Both the position numbers and the translations under genes were made by a program. The notes beneath the pieces were generated by a model, which was not told the origin of the DNA, made no database searches, and saw only the letters and a program-made list of their open reading frames with translations. Positions 8,649 through 17,467 of a DNA stretch of 64,000 bases are shown here, piece by piece (the stretch's first letter is position 1; each line of letters opens with the position of its first letter). The stretch comes from Comamonadaceae bacterium (GTDB lineage Bacteria > Pseudomonadota > Gammaproteobacteria > Burkholderiales > Burkholderiaceae_C): contig CANJNC010000012.1 in the NCBI GenBank assembly GCA_947475685.1, forward strand, positions 1-64,000, given 5' to 3'.

Positions 8649-10010
8649 TCAATTTAAATCAGGTAAATAATTTAGACTAGTTAGATGCTCAAGATCAAGA
8701 AAAGCGTTAAACCAACTTTCTGCCTTTCCATTCTCGCAATGCTGTGTATGCTTTAAAAATCGTTGCTTCAACTGTTGTGTATCTAACGGATTTTCGGGCG
8801 AGCCAATAAAATGATCGGATTCAGTTGTAAATACTTTTCCATTTTTAAGCAATATTTTAAGAGTCGAAGTCCAGGAAGTTCTTTTAATTTTGTCGCTATA
8901 AGCGGACATATTAATTTTTTTACAATTATTCAGTACATTGATATTATTAACAATTGCATCATTAAAGATGTACGGATCGAGCACATCGTAATCCATAGCT
9001 ATTGCTAAGCAAAACGGAACACTGTATTGGGCTTGTTTAACGTCTTTGGGTTCTCGATTATCATGATGGCTTAGTACTTTTTCTGGTACAAGTAAGTCAC
9101 AACTCTGTATATCTTTTGAATTAAATGAATAGGTATTCATCATTTGATATAAAGAGTGAATTAGAGGATGAGCTGTGATGTGACAAGGGTATGTTTTAAG
9201 GCATATTTTTAAAGTTTCCCAGTCCACGCCTAAATTTTTAGTTAAAACCTCTGGATCACTCGATATACAAAATGCTTCAAAAAAACCAAATTTACCCTCA
9301 AAAATGGTCTCGGGGCCCTCAAAACCTTCAAGCGCCAAACGTGAGGCTAAAATTCCACTTTCACATGCTTTGCCTAGGTGTAATCTTTTAACTTCTGAGC
9401 CGCGTTTCGATTTGGTAAATGCCAATAAACCGCTCGACATAGATCCAGCTATTCCAAGGGCATTAGCTAGCTTACAAGAATTTAAATCTTGTACTAAACC
9501 ACTTGTAACAGCAGCACCAAATACACCGGTTAGACCAGGAGCATGAAAACCTAATTGTTCTGAGCTATGTTTACTTGCAGCACCAATTCGAAAAAGAACT
9601 TCGCATCCAGCAATAAAAGATTTTAGTAGAGTCTCACCACTGGCATTCAATTCTTGGCTTAAAGCAAAAGCAGATGGGAATAGTGTAGCTCCTGGATGAA
9701 CGCCAGCACCAGGTTTTCTTAAGCTGTCTTGTTCAAAAGCATGAGCAAATGCCCCATTAGCCAAAGCAGCGTGAGGTGCGTGCAAACGCGAGTTGGCGTA
9801 TCCGATAACTTGCGATTGACCACCACGGCCGTATGATTCGGCATAAGCATAAATTTTTTTACTCCATGGGAGCTGCGAACCAAAGACGCTAACACCGATT
9901 GTGTCAATAATACAAAATTTTGCCGCATTTATAACATTGATTGGGATATCTTCAAATCTAAGAGAAGTTGCAAAATCACATAAGATTTCACTTTGAGATG
10001 AGGCAGACAT
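8649..10010 (-). CDS. MmgE/PrpD family protein
   Basis: This 453-residue protein has the layout of the MmgE/PrpD family (2-methylcitrate dehydratase, cis-aconitate decarboxylase and related enzymes): an N-terminal helical half including DTIGVSVFG near residue 37 and HPGATLFPSAFAL near 103, then a smaller C-terminal lid with TYPCHITAHPLI near 274. Family members dehydrate or decarboxylate tricarboxylic acids in the cytosol. It is transcribed leftwards, about 100 bases downstream of the Rieske oxygenase genes. The substrate cannot be assigned; several MmgE/PrpD proteins travel with Bug receptors in Burkholderiales. Confidence 0.88.
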   Translation of the reverse strand: MSASSQSEILCDFATSLRFEDIPINVINAAKFCIIDTIGVSVFGSQLPWSKKIYAYAESYGRGGQSQVIGYANSRLHAPHAALANGAFAHAFEQDSLRKPGAGVHPGATLFPSAFALSQELNASGETLLKSFIAGCEVLFRIGAASKHSSEQLGFHAPGLTGVFGAAVTSGLVQDLNSCKLANALGIAGSMSSGLLAFTKSKRGSEVKRLHLGKACESGILASRLALEGFEGPETIFEGKFGFFEAFCISSDPEVLTKNLGVDWETLKICLKTYPCHITAHPLIHSLYQMMNTYSFNSKDIQSCDLLVPEKVLSHHDNREPKDVKQAQYSVPFCLAIAMDYDVLDPYIFNDAIVNNINVLNNCKKINMSAYSDKIKRTSWTSTLKILLKNGKVFTTESDHFIGSPENPLDTQQLKQRFLKHTQHCENGKAESWFNAFLDLEHLTSLNYLPDLN

Positions 10011-10113
10011 AAAAATATATAATAAATTAAAGTTAAGTGGATAATAAGTTGATTATGTAATAAAGAACTGAGTAAAAAACCACTATTAAAAATTTATAAA
10101 TATCTTTTTGACT

Positions 10114-10608
10114 TTAAATATGAAAAATATCAATCGGTCCAACTAACTTATCGTCAATTAAAATTATTTTCTTTTGAAGTATTTTGATTTGATCATTTGC
10201 GCTAACGAGTTGAAATTCATAAAATCCACCTCGGTTTTGAGACTCACGCATTCCGTAAGAGTGAACCAACCAATTTGATTTGACGCTAATTTGATGGGTA
10301 GATCTAGCATTGACACGAATATTGGTAATCAGGTGTGTAGTTCGATCCATAGGTACGGATGCAAATGAGTCTCCAGTTTCAATTCTATATATACGATCTA
10401 CTAAATGCTGTTTACCTTTAAGATAAAGTAAATTCAATTCCTCATCGGGATTCGATGTGTAAGTACTTTCATTGATCCATGCAGGCGCCCAAAAGACACA
10501 ATCATCAATATAAAAATCTAGCCATTGAGTCCAATTTTTATCATCTAAACACTCTGCCTCTTTATAAATAAATTCGGAGATTTGATCAAGGGTAAAATTA
10601 TTCATCAT
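10114..10608 (-). CDS. Aromatic-ring-hydroxylating dioxygenase, beta subunit
   Basis: This 164-residue protein has the NTF2-like fold of ring-hydroxylating oxygenase beta subunits, with EAECLDDKNWTQWLDFY near the N-terminus, the typical entry of BenB/AndAd-type subunits. It supports the hexamer of the alpha subunit and has no metal centre. Its ATG follows the alpha-subunit TAA with no gap, so the two are translated as a unit. A second ATG one codon downstream is an equally possible start. Confidence 0.9.
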   Translation of the reverse strand: MMNNFTLDQISEFIYKEAECLDDKNWTQWLDFYIDDCVFWAPAWINESTYTSNPDEELNLLYLKGKQHLVDRIYRIETGDSFASVPMDRTTHLITNIRVNARSTHQISVKSNWLVHSYGMRESQNRGGFYEFQLVSANDQIKILQKKIILIDDKLVGPIDIFHI

Positions 10609-11919
10609 TTAATCTTTAGAAATCAATTTTTGCCATGTTTTATAAAAACCTTTATATATAGATTCATGATCCCAGTTCTTAGTAGTTATCTGTGGAGGTA
10701 TATCACCTAAAGGATAATCCTCACCTTCAAAACCGTTTAGTGTTTCACTAGCTCCGCGTGCAAAATGATTCCATTTTGCATTTTTAGCTTGACTGCCTGT
10801 ATGAACAGCCTCTAGAGCTGCCAAGTCATCAGATGTAGCCATACCAGATGTCAAATAGAAGTCTTCGAATTTACGAATTCGAGCAGATCGTGCTTCTTTA
10901 GCTTCCCCAACAGGTGCAATACACCGAACCGTTACGTCACACATATCAGGTGAGATCGGTCGCATGGTGCGTATCTGTGTTGATGGGTTATCCATGATGA
11001 AAACATTTGGAAATAAGTATAAATTTCGAGTTCGATGAAGCATCCAATGTGCTTGAGCCTTGGAGTAGGAATTTTCAATTCTTTCCTTTTCATCCCAAAT
11101 AGGATGAGCGGTTGGTTTAGATCGCTCTGTCCAAATACCCATATGTCCATTTCCAAAACCATAAGAGCCAGATAAAACTTGGCCAGTTATGCGCCCAGCT
11201 TCTGTTTCCTTTAAGCCATTTAAATTTAATTTAGCCTCTCTGTTAGAAATAGTGTTAGCGAAGACTTTGTGAACTGTTGATACGTGATATCCATCTACAC
11301 CATTTTCAGCTTGTAATTTCCAGTTTCCATAAAGCCTATATGTGGATTGACCGTTGATAATTTCAAGGCCCTTGGGAGATTGATCAACTAAGCAATCTAT
11401 CCAAGACTTAGTCCCACAAAGCCAGTCATCAAGTTCGGATACATCGCTATTTAGACTTGCAAAAATAAAGCCTCTGTAATTTTCAAGTCTAGATACTGGC
11501 GTAAGAGATGACTTATTTTTGATTTCTGCGTCTAAGTAAGCGCCTGATTCTTCATTTTTAATAACAAGGCATTTCCCATCCGAATTAAAAGTCCATCCAT
11601 GGAAGCGGCATCTGAAAGCTTTTGAATTACCAGATTCAAGTGGCACCAAAGTTGACCCTCTATGGGAACAGGCATTAAGAAAAGCATTGATTGACCCGTC
11701 ACTTTTTCTTAAAAGAAATATAGGCTGGCGTCCTATGTGAGTGCTAAAGTAATCCCCAGGATTTTTAATCTGAGATTCGTGAGCAATATAATTCCATGTT
11801 GATTCAAAAATATTTTTAATTTCTAAATCAAATATTTTCTGGTCAGAATAGACAGACCGGTCAACTAAAAATTTTGAATCTTTGTTGACAATCAAATTAT
11901 TAAATATTTCAGGACTCAT
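10609..11919 (-). CDS. Aromatic-ring-hydroxylating dioxygenase, alpha subunit (Rieske)
   Basis: The 436-residue protein carries a Rieske [2Fe-2S] motif, C84-S-H86 and C104-x-x-H107, and the mononuclear iron site ENGVDGYHVSTVH, with Asp209, His212 and His217. It fits benzoate/anthranilate-type dioxygenase large subunits, which add oxygen to an aromatic acid and need electrons from a reductase. The beta subunit follows directly and a Bug receptor gene lies 11 bases upstream. No ferredoxin or reductase gene is adjacent; the nearest candidates are the rubredoxin at 33.3 kb and fpr at 55.4 kb. The substrate is not determined. Confidence 0.93.
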   Translation of the reverse strand: MSPEIFNNLIVNKDSKFLVDRSVYSDQKIFDLEIKNIFESTWNYIAHESQIKNPGDYFSTHIGRQPIFLLRKSDGSINAFLNACSHRGSTLVPLESGNSKAFRCRFHGWTFNSDGKCLVIKNEESGAYLDAEIKNKSSLTPVSRLENYRGFIFASLNSDVSELDDWLCGTKSWIDCLVDQSPKGLEIINGQSTYRLYGNWKLQAENGVDGYHVSTVHKVFANTISNREAKLNLNGLKETEAGRITGQVLSGSYGFGNGHMGIWTERSKPTAHPIWDEKERIENSYSKAQAHWMLHRTRNLYLFPNVFIMDNPSTQIRTMRPISPDMCDVTVRCIAPVGEAKEARSARIRKFEDFYLTSGMATSDDLAALEAVHTGSQAKNAKWNHFARGASETLNGFEGEDYPLGDIPPQITTKNWDHESIYKGFYKTWQKLISKD

Positions 11920-11930
11920 TTTTACTCTAT

Positions 11931-12914
11931 TTAATTTAAGGAAATATTTCTTTTGTTAATTAACTCGCCCATTTTTTCATTAGTAGTTCGAAGGATTGAA
12001 GAAAATTCAGCTGGGGAATTCATCACAATTTCAGCACCTAAGTCTTTAAAGCGATTCATCACATCAGGGGAGTGAATTGCTTTGGAAAATTCGTCATGTA
12101 TTCTTTGTGTTATTTGAGAGGGCGTATTGGCGGGAGAGAATAAGCCAGCCCAAGTATAGGCATTAAAGTCGGAATAACCCAATTCTACAAAAGTTTTAAT
12201 ATTCGGTAAAAGTAAAATTCGTTTATCACTCGAGACAGCTAAAGCTTTTATTGTGTTAGCACGAATCTGAGCATTCGCAAGCGTTACGGAAATAAGCATG
12301 GCTTCTACTTGCCCTCCAATAAGGTCTGTTAAAGCTGGATTGCCACCTTTATAGGGCACGTGAATCATCTCAACATTGGAAATACTTTTAAAGTATTCCA
12401 TATATAAATGATTGCTAGTTCCCGTTCCAGGACTAGCATATGCAAACTTTCCTTGCTTTGATTGGACGTATTTAATTAGTTCGCTTAAATTGGTTGCTTG
12501 TACGTTGTTATTGACAACCAATGCTAGGGGTACTCTGGCTAAAAGAGAAATAGCCTGAATATCTTTAAAAATATCATAGGTCGAATTTTTATAAATATAC
12601 GGATTTACTGGAACACTATCAACACCTATCATCAATGTGTATCCATCGGGTAATGATTTAGCTATCTGGGCTTCTGCGAGCGTTCCACCTGCGCCACCTT
12701 TATTTTCAATTAATACAGGTTGTCCTAAGCTGTCTGTTAATTTAGGTTGTAGTGCACGAATTATTGTGTCTGCAAGACCGCCAGGCGCAAAGCCAACTAT
12801 GATTTTGATCGGTTTATCAGGATAGCTTTGTGCAAATAGATGAGTGTGAGTAAAAAAGAAAAAAAGAAAATAACTTAAAAAAGTAAACTTGTTTTTTGTA
12901 CTCAATTTATTCAC
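11931..12914 (-). CDS. Bug-family solute receptor 4
   Basis: The 327-residue product has a signal peptide (hydrophobic about residues 10-28, ending HLFAQ), then YPDKPIKIIVGFAPGGLAD, IENKGGAGG and PDGYTLM, and VPYKGGNPA in the pocket. It is the first gene of the leftward unit with the Rieske oxygenase subunits (11 bases to the alpha gene). This pairing suggests that it binds the aromatic acid used by the oxygenase. It is divergent from Bug 5. Confidence 0.92.
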   Translation of the reverse strand: MNKLSTKNKFTFLSYFLFFFFTHTHLFAQSYPDKPIKIIVGFAPGGLADTIIRALQPKLTDSLGQPVLIENKGGAGGTLAEAQIAKSLPDGYTLMIGVDSVPVNPYIYKNSTYDIFKDIQAISLLARVPLALVVNNNVQATNLSELIKYVQSKQGKFAYASPGTGTSNHLYMEYFKSISNVEMIHVPYKGGNPALTDLIGGQVEAMLISVTLANAQIRANTIKALAVSSDKRILLLPNIKTFVELGYSDFNAYTWAGLFSPANTPSQITQRIHDEFSKAIHSPDVMNRFKDLGAEIVMNSPAEFSSILRTTNEKMGELINKRNISLN

Positions 12915-13145
12915 CTTGTTTCAACTTAAATCAACAGAAAATTAATGGATATTGTGACTAAAGTAATGGAAAAAATGAATTATTTTTATTTAATTGCAAT
13001 AAACATGAATCATAGAGCCTGTATTGACTTTAAAGGTAGGGAATTGCCCAATACCAAGCTCACAGGAAATATGTAATTCTAGAACATTGTAGATGATAGA
13101 AAAATAATTTTTCTTAGTGCGCAAAAATTACTATTTGGAAAAAAA
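12915..13145. promoter_or_regulatory. Divergent promoter region between two Bug genes
   Basis: This 231-base AT-rich spacer separates leftward Bug 4 from rightward Bug 5, so promoters for both must lie here, but I see no clean -35/-10 pair. On the minus strand, a frame without start codon ends at TTA 12990-12992 and reads about 45 codons, including GIGQFPTFKVNTGSM. It looks protein-like and could be a gene remnant, but I do not recognise it. Confidence 0.35.
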
Positions 13146-14126
13146 GTGAAATTACTAAATCGACTCCAACACTTTACAGCTTTACTAGCGTGTATGATAT
13201 TATTTCAATCTTCAAATGCGCAGAATCTTTATCCCAATAAACCCATCAGATTGGTAGTCGACAGTGTGCCTGGTGGAACAACCGATTTGCTAGGTAGGAT
13301 TGCCGCTGATGGAATGGCTCAGCAATTTGGAGGGTCCATTGTTGTAGATAACAAGGCAGGTGCAACAGGGAATTTAGCCATGGACTTCGTAATGAAGTCA
13401 AATCCCGATGGTTATACATTATTGATTTGTGCCAATGGAAATTTATTAATTAAGCCATTTTTAGAAGGCGGCGCTAACTTTAATCCAATGGCGGATATTT
13501 TGCCAGTATTTAATACTGCCGAATTGCCGCATCTGTTAGTTGTTCCATCTTCTTTATCCATAAAGGATATAAATGGCTTTATATCTTATGCAAAAGCAAA
13601 TTCTGGTAAGATTTTTTATGGATCAGCTGGTATTGGAAGCCAGCCACACATTTCCGGGAGTTTGTTTAGCCGTGTCACAGATATTAAGTCTGAGCACATT
13701 CCCTATAAGGGCATGGGATCTGCGATGACAGATATATTGGCTGGAAGACTTCAGTTTATGTCTGCTGCGTACGGAACAGTTCGTCCGTATGTCAAATCCG
13801 GTGACCTTAAGCCATTGGCCGTGGGATCAAAAAGAAGGCTATCTGCTCTTCCAGAAGTACCCACTGCTACAGAATTAGGTATTGCTAGTTGGGAGATGAG
13901 TGCTTGGTTTGGAATTTTTGCACCCAAAGGAACTAGCAATGAAATACTTAAAATTTTGAATGAGAGATTACAAATCGTATTTGATGATCCCAAAATTCGA
14001 TCAAAAATGAATGAAATTGGCGCAGAGCCCCTTGGCGGGTCAATAGCAACATTTGCAGATCGTATTAAATCTGACTATAAAATTTATGGGCAAGTCATTA
14101 AAGACTCAGGGATAACTTTTAATTGA
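13146..14126 (+). CDS. Bug-family solute receptor 5
   Basis: This 326-residue product starts with GTG and has a signal peptide ending near residue 25 (FQSSNAQ). Bug motifs are YPNKPIRLVVDSVPGGTTD, VDNKAGATG and PDGYTLL, then IPYKGMGSA. The variant DSVPGG, where most members have PFPPGG or PYAPGG, hints at a different pocket. It is followed after 19 bases by the VOC protein gene and then Bug 6, likely one rightward operon. Confidence 0.9.
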   Translation: MKLLNRLQHFTALLACMILFQSSNAQNLYPNKPIRLVVDSVPGGTTDLLGRIAADGMAQQFGGSIVVDNKAGATGNLAMDFVMKSNPDGYTLLICANGNLLIKPFLEGGANFNPMADILPVFNTAELPHLLVVPSSLSIKDINGFISYAKANSGKIFYGSAGIGSQPHISGSLFSRVTDIKSEHIPYKGMGSAMTDILAGRLQFMSAAYGTVRPYVKSGDLKPLAVGSKRRLSALPEVPTATELGIASWEMSAWFGIFAPKGTSNEILKILNERLQIVFDDPKIRSKMNEIGAEPLGGSIATFADRIKSDYKIYGQVIKDSGITFN

Positions 14127-14145
14127 ATAAAAAAGTGAGGGAATC

Positions 14146-14667
14146 ATGGAAATAAAAGAAATGAACAAAAATCTGCTAAAAGAAAAAACGACTTATGCTG
14201 GTATCAAGTCAAGGTTTTTATCACATGGAACTCTCGGTTCAAAAGATATTGATGAAACAAGAAAATTTTATGAGGAATTTTTAGGGCTCAATGTCGTCAG
14301 AACAAGCCCAATTTCTATGATGATTCAATTGGGGGGTAACCATGTATATGCAGTAGTGAAAACACCCAATAAAGAAAAAATGCCAAGATGCTATCACAAT
14401 GGATTAGATGTTCTAACAGATTCGGATGTAGATAACTCTTATCAATTGTGCATTGATAATGCAGATAGGTGGGGTTTATATGATATTTCTAAACCGAGCG
14501 AAAGGCATGGAACGTATAGTTTTTTATTCTGGGACCGTGATGACAATGCTTGGGAAATTCTTTCAAACCCGAAAGGTGGTTACGATTGGATATTTGAGCA
14601 AGGAGATCTTGAGGGAAAGGGACACTTTACATCTGGCTTTAGGCATAAGAGACCAGATAACGCATAA
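14146..14667 (+). CDS. VOC-superfamily (glyoxalase/extradiol dioxygenase-like) protein
   Basis: This 173-residue protein has the paired beta-alpha-beta-beta-beta modules of the vicinal oxygen chelate fold. Candidate metal ligands are His in FLSHGTLGS near residue 24, His in CYHNGLDV near 86 and Glu in NAWEIL near 143, the pattern of ring-cleaving dioxygenases and glyoxalases. It could be a ring-cleavage enzyme acting after the hydroxylases in this region, but an isomerase role is equally possible. It sits between two Bug genes transcribed the same way. Confidence 0.82.
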   Translation: MEIKEMNKNLLKEKTTYAGIKSRFLSHGTLGSKDIDETRKFYEEFLGLNVVRTSPISMMIQLGGNHVYAVVKTPNKEKMPRCYHNGLDVLTDSDVDNSYQLCIDNADRWGLYDISKPSERHGTYSFLFWDRDDNAWEILSNPKGGYDWIFEQGDLEGKGHFTSGFRHKRPDNA

Positions 14668-14693
14668 AAATTTAAATTGATGAAAATATTTAT

Positions 14694-15659
14694 ATGTTGA
14701 ATTTTCGCTTATTGGTTTTATTAATTTATATTTTCTTTCAGCATGCCTTAGCTCAAACTTATCCTTCTAAACCAATTCGGCTTATCGTCCCTTATCCTCC
14801 TGGTGGCTCAGTTGATTTGGTAGGTAGAACCCTTGCAAGAAAAATGACTGAATTATTAGGCCAACCTGTTGTCATTGACAATAAGGGGGGTGCAGGAGCT
14901 AGGCTAGGAGTGGACTTGGCAGCGAAGTCAAATCCTGATGGCTATACATTGGTTGTGGCAACTGTAACTTCAATGAGCATGGCAATCAATATGTTTCCAA
15001 AGTTGCCTTATGATCCGATTAAATCATTTGCACCAATTAGCTTATTGACAAAGGCACCTGGAATAGTAACAGTCAATGAATCTCTTCAAGTCAAAAATTT
15101 AAAAGAATTCATCGAATTACTTAAAAATAAACCAGGTCAAATAAACTACTCTTCACTGGGAAATGGTTCAATTCAGCACTTTACAGGTGAATATTTTCAA
15201 TCCATGACGGGAACGCAAATGCTCCATGTGCCCTATCAAGGTGCTGGACCTGAGCTTATTGCTATTTTAGGTAATCAAGTTCAGGTTGGATTTGAAGTTT
15301 TATCTTCTTTCCAATTACAAAACTATCAAAGTGGGAAGCTTAAGGCTCTTGCTGTGGCTTCTAAGGAAAGGATAAGTTCACTCCCTAGCGTACCAACTTC
15401 AGCAGAGGCTGGATTGCCTGGATTTGAATTCAGTTCCTGGTTTAGCCTCATGGCTCCAGCAGGAACATCTCCGCAAATTATAAAAAAATTGAATGAAGAG
15501 ACAAGAAAAGCTTTATCAGATAAAGATGTGCTTGAAGTCATAGGTTTGCAAGGGCAGGATCCGTCAGGCAATTCACCTGAAGAAATGGCTTTATTTCTAG
15601 AAGCAGATATTGCAAAGTGGTCTAGAGTAATGAAGTCAACCAATTTTAAAATTGAATAA
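14694..15659 (+). CDS. Bug-family solute receptor 6
   Basis: This 321-residue protein has a short signal peptide (hydrophobic about residues 4-20, ending HALAQ), then YPSKPIRLIVPYPPGGSVD, IDNKGGAGA, PDGYTLV and VPYQGAGPE. It should be a periplasmic carboxylate-binding receptor. It is the last gene of the rightward Bug 5-VOC-Bug 6 unit and converges on the thiolase gene across a 15-base gap. Confidence 0.92.
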   Translation: MLNFRLLVLLIYIFFQHALAQTYPSKPIRLIVPYPPGGSVDLVGRTLARKMTELLGQPVVIDNKGGAGARLGVDLAAKSNPDGYTLVVATVTSMSMAINMFPKLPYDPIKSFAPISLLTKAPGIVTVNESLQVKNLKEFIELLKNKPGQINYSSLGNGSIQHFTGEYFQSMTGTQMLHVPYQGAGPELIAILGNQVQVGFEVLSSFQLQNYQSGKLKALAVASKERISSLPSVPTSAEAGLPGFEFSSWFSLMAPAGTSPQIIKKLNEETRKALSDKDVLEVIGLQGQDPSGNSPEEMALFLEADIAKWSRVMKSTNFKIE

Positions 15660-15674
15660 TGCGCTATGACTAAA

Positions 15675-16850
15675 CTAAAGTATTTCTTGAGTGCATAAAA
15701 TGGAAGTGGATTGACTTGAGGCAGAAGTTCCACCATTTCCGTTTATCAGAGCAGTTTTTGCATTTGCTACTTGTCGTAGAGAACATTCTCCCCTAAGCTG
15801 TCTTACAGCTTCAATCGTAGCAAAAGCACCATACATATTGGGGTGTACGCATGACAGGCCTCCCCCGTTTGTATTTACGGGTAGTTTTCCACCGGGGGCA
15901 ATAGCACCGTTATTGACAAACTCTCCGCCCTCTCCCTTTTTACAAAAACCCAGGTCCTCGAGTGCCAAAATTGTATTGATCGTAAAAGCATCATAAACTT
16001 GCACCACATCAATGTCTCTGTGACTTATTTTTGCCGCATTAAATGCCCGTTCTCCAGATTCTTTTGAAGGAGTAATGGTCAGGTCTTTCATATTGGTGAC
16101 AGAGCGATGCCATACAGCTGTTTCATTGGATAAGATAAAAACTGGTTTTTTCTTTAAATCTTTTGCATTATCTGAAAGGGTTATGATGTAAGCGCCAGCG
16201 CCATCGGTAACTTGACAGCAGTCATAAATTGTAAATGGATCACTAATCATTCGAGCATTAAGAATAGTATCTAGATCAAGGGGATCTCGAGAAAATGCCT
16301 CTGGGTTTAACTGAGCCCATTTTCTTGCTGCAAGTGCCACTTCAGCTAAGTGTTTTCTGGTCGTGCCGTATTCATACATATGACGTGCTGCAATAAGTGC
16401 ATACGATGAAGGGGGATCAAAGGGATGATAGGGGTCCTCAAAAATACTTGGATCAAGCGAACTTCTTGCGATAGAGCGCTCTTTTCTACCAAATTTCGAT
16501 GTTCTTTGATTGCTTCCATAGCAAACAAGAACAGCATTGCACTGACCGCTTAAAAGAGCTAGGGTTGCTGGCTTTTGGTGAGCGATAAAAGAGGAGCCCC
16601 CTATATTTGTGCCTTCAACAAAAGTTGGATGTATACCTAAATATTCACTGACATTTAATGGCCACATGGCTATGTTTAAATTGGCTGTACATAAACCGTC
16701 AATATCCTTTATTTTTAATCCGGCATCCTCGAGTGCTGCATGTGTGGCAAGTCCCAAAAGCTCAAGCTCGCTCATTCCAGGAGCTTCCCCGCAACCAGCG
16801 GTTCCAATGCCAACAATAGCGGTTTTACCGCGAGTATCAATATGATTCAT
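15675..16850 (-). CDS. SCP2/lipid-transfer-type thiolase-superfamily protein without the usual nucleophilic Cys
   Basis: The 391-residue protein has the thiolase fold: a TAIVGIGTAG start, DIDVVQVYDAFT near residue 280 and GGGLSCVHPNMYG near 333-345. Where thiolases have the catalytic Cys, this one reads NIGGSSF at residues 82-88. The C-terminal HPNMYG holds a His and a Tyr. Members that pair with a DUF35 protein include the steroid side-chain aldolase Ltp2, which uses a rebuilt active site for retro-aldol cleavage of acyl-CoAs. The ATG overlaps the stop of the DUF35 gene (ATGA), which supports an obligate complex. An aldolase or retro-Claisen role on an acyl-CoA is inferred. Confidence 0.85.
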   Translation of the reverse strand: MNHIDTRGKTAIVGIGTAGCGEAPGMSELELLGLATHAALEDAGLKIKDIDGLCTANLNIAMWPLNVSEYLGIHPTFVEGTNIGGSSFIAHQKPATLALLSGQCNAVLVCYGSNQRTSKFGRKERSIARSSLDPSIFEDPYHPFDPPSSYALIAARHMYEYGTTRKHLAEVALAARKWAQLNPEAFSRDPLDLDTILNARMISDPFTIYDCCQVTDGAGAYIITLSDNAKDLKKKPVFILSNETAVWHRSVTNMKDLTITPSKESGERAFNAAKISHRDIDVVQVYDAFTINTILALEDLGFCKKGEGGEFVNNGAIAPGGKLPVNTNGGGLSCVHPNMYGAFATIEAVRQLRGECSLRQVANAKTALINGNGGTSASSQSTSILCTQEIL

Positions 16851-17242
16851 TTTTTGAGCTTACTTGATCTAAAAACAACTTTTTTTATGCCATCAATATG
16901 TTCAATGCATAAATCAACCTTTTGTCCAATGTAGACATCGTTTGAATTCAATTCAATTACATTTCCCATTACTCGAACACCTTCCTCTAAATCAACAAGG
17001 CAAACGTTATAGTCTCCACCTGAATCGATTTTTCTACGCACAGTTGTGGTTGAATAAATCACACCTCGTCCACATATCTCTAGCCATTCAAGGTTTAATC
17101 CACTGCATGTGATGCAAAAGGATCTGGGAAAGAATTGGTTGGCTAAGCAGTCGCTACACTTTTGAATTAAAAATTGGCCCTTTTCAATGGCTTGCTTATG
17201 GTGTTCAGAGGGACCAAGATTTGTGGGAGTGTTTATGTTCAT
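16847..17242 (-). CDS. Zn-ribbon OB-fold (DUF35) protein, partner of the thiolase-like protein
   Basis: This 131-residue protein has a rubredoxin-like zinc finger formed by Cys29, Cys32, Cys43 and Cys46 with FFPR between, followed by an OB-fold domain (GRGVIYSTTTVRR onward). DUF35 proteins bind acyl-CoA and stabilise SCP2-type thiolases or dehydratases. It is the first gene of a two-gene leftward operon and overlaps the thiolase start by 4 bases. Confidence 0.9.
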   Translation of the reverse strand: MNINTPTNLGPSEHHKQAIEKGQFLIQKCSDCLANQFFPRSFCITCSGLNLEWLEICGRGVIYSTTTVRRKIDSGGDYNVCLVDLEEGVRVMGNVIELNSNDVYIGQKVDLCIEHIDGIKKVVFRSSKLKK

Positions 17243-17467
17243 GAAAAATTACAAATAACGGTTTTAAATGTGATTCGATATAAAGTTTATCTATAAATGA
17301 AATATGCATATCCAATATTAGTAGAAGAAACCAACTAAAAAATGTATTTGTTAGTTACTTGGTAACTTGGCACAAAGGGTTATCCATAGGTTTTAACCTC
17401 GGTTGATTTCGTCTTTGGCTACTAAAATCTCAATTTATGTAACTTCTGCTATTTTAAGGGTATTTGT
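17243..17467. promoter_or_regulatory. Divergent spacer with inverted repeats upstream of the TPP/cytochrome genes
   Basis: This 225-base spacer should carry promoters for the leftward DUF35-thiolase pair and the rightward cytochrome-TPP enzyme genes. It contains an inverted repeat GTTAC-TTG-GTAAC at 17354-17366 and GGTTA/TAACC arms at 17378-17382 and 17394-17398. These could be operator sites, but I cannot name a regulator. No thiamine riboswitch (thi-box) is seen. Confidence 0.35.

Noticed and set aside
17243-17467. Thiamine (TPP) riboswitch upstream of the TPP enzyme operon
   Set aside because: No thi-box core sequence is visible; only short inverted repeats are present.
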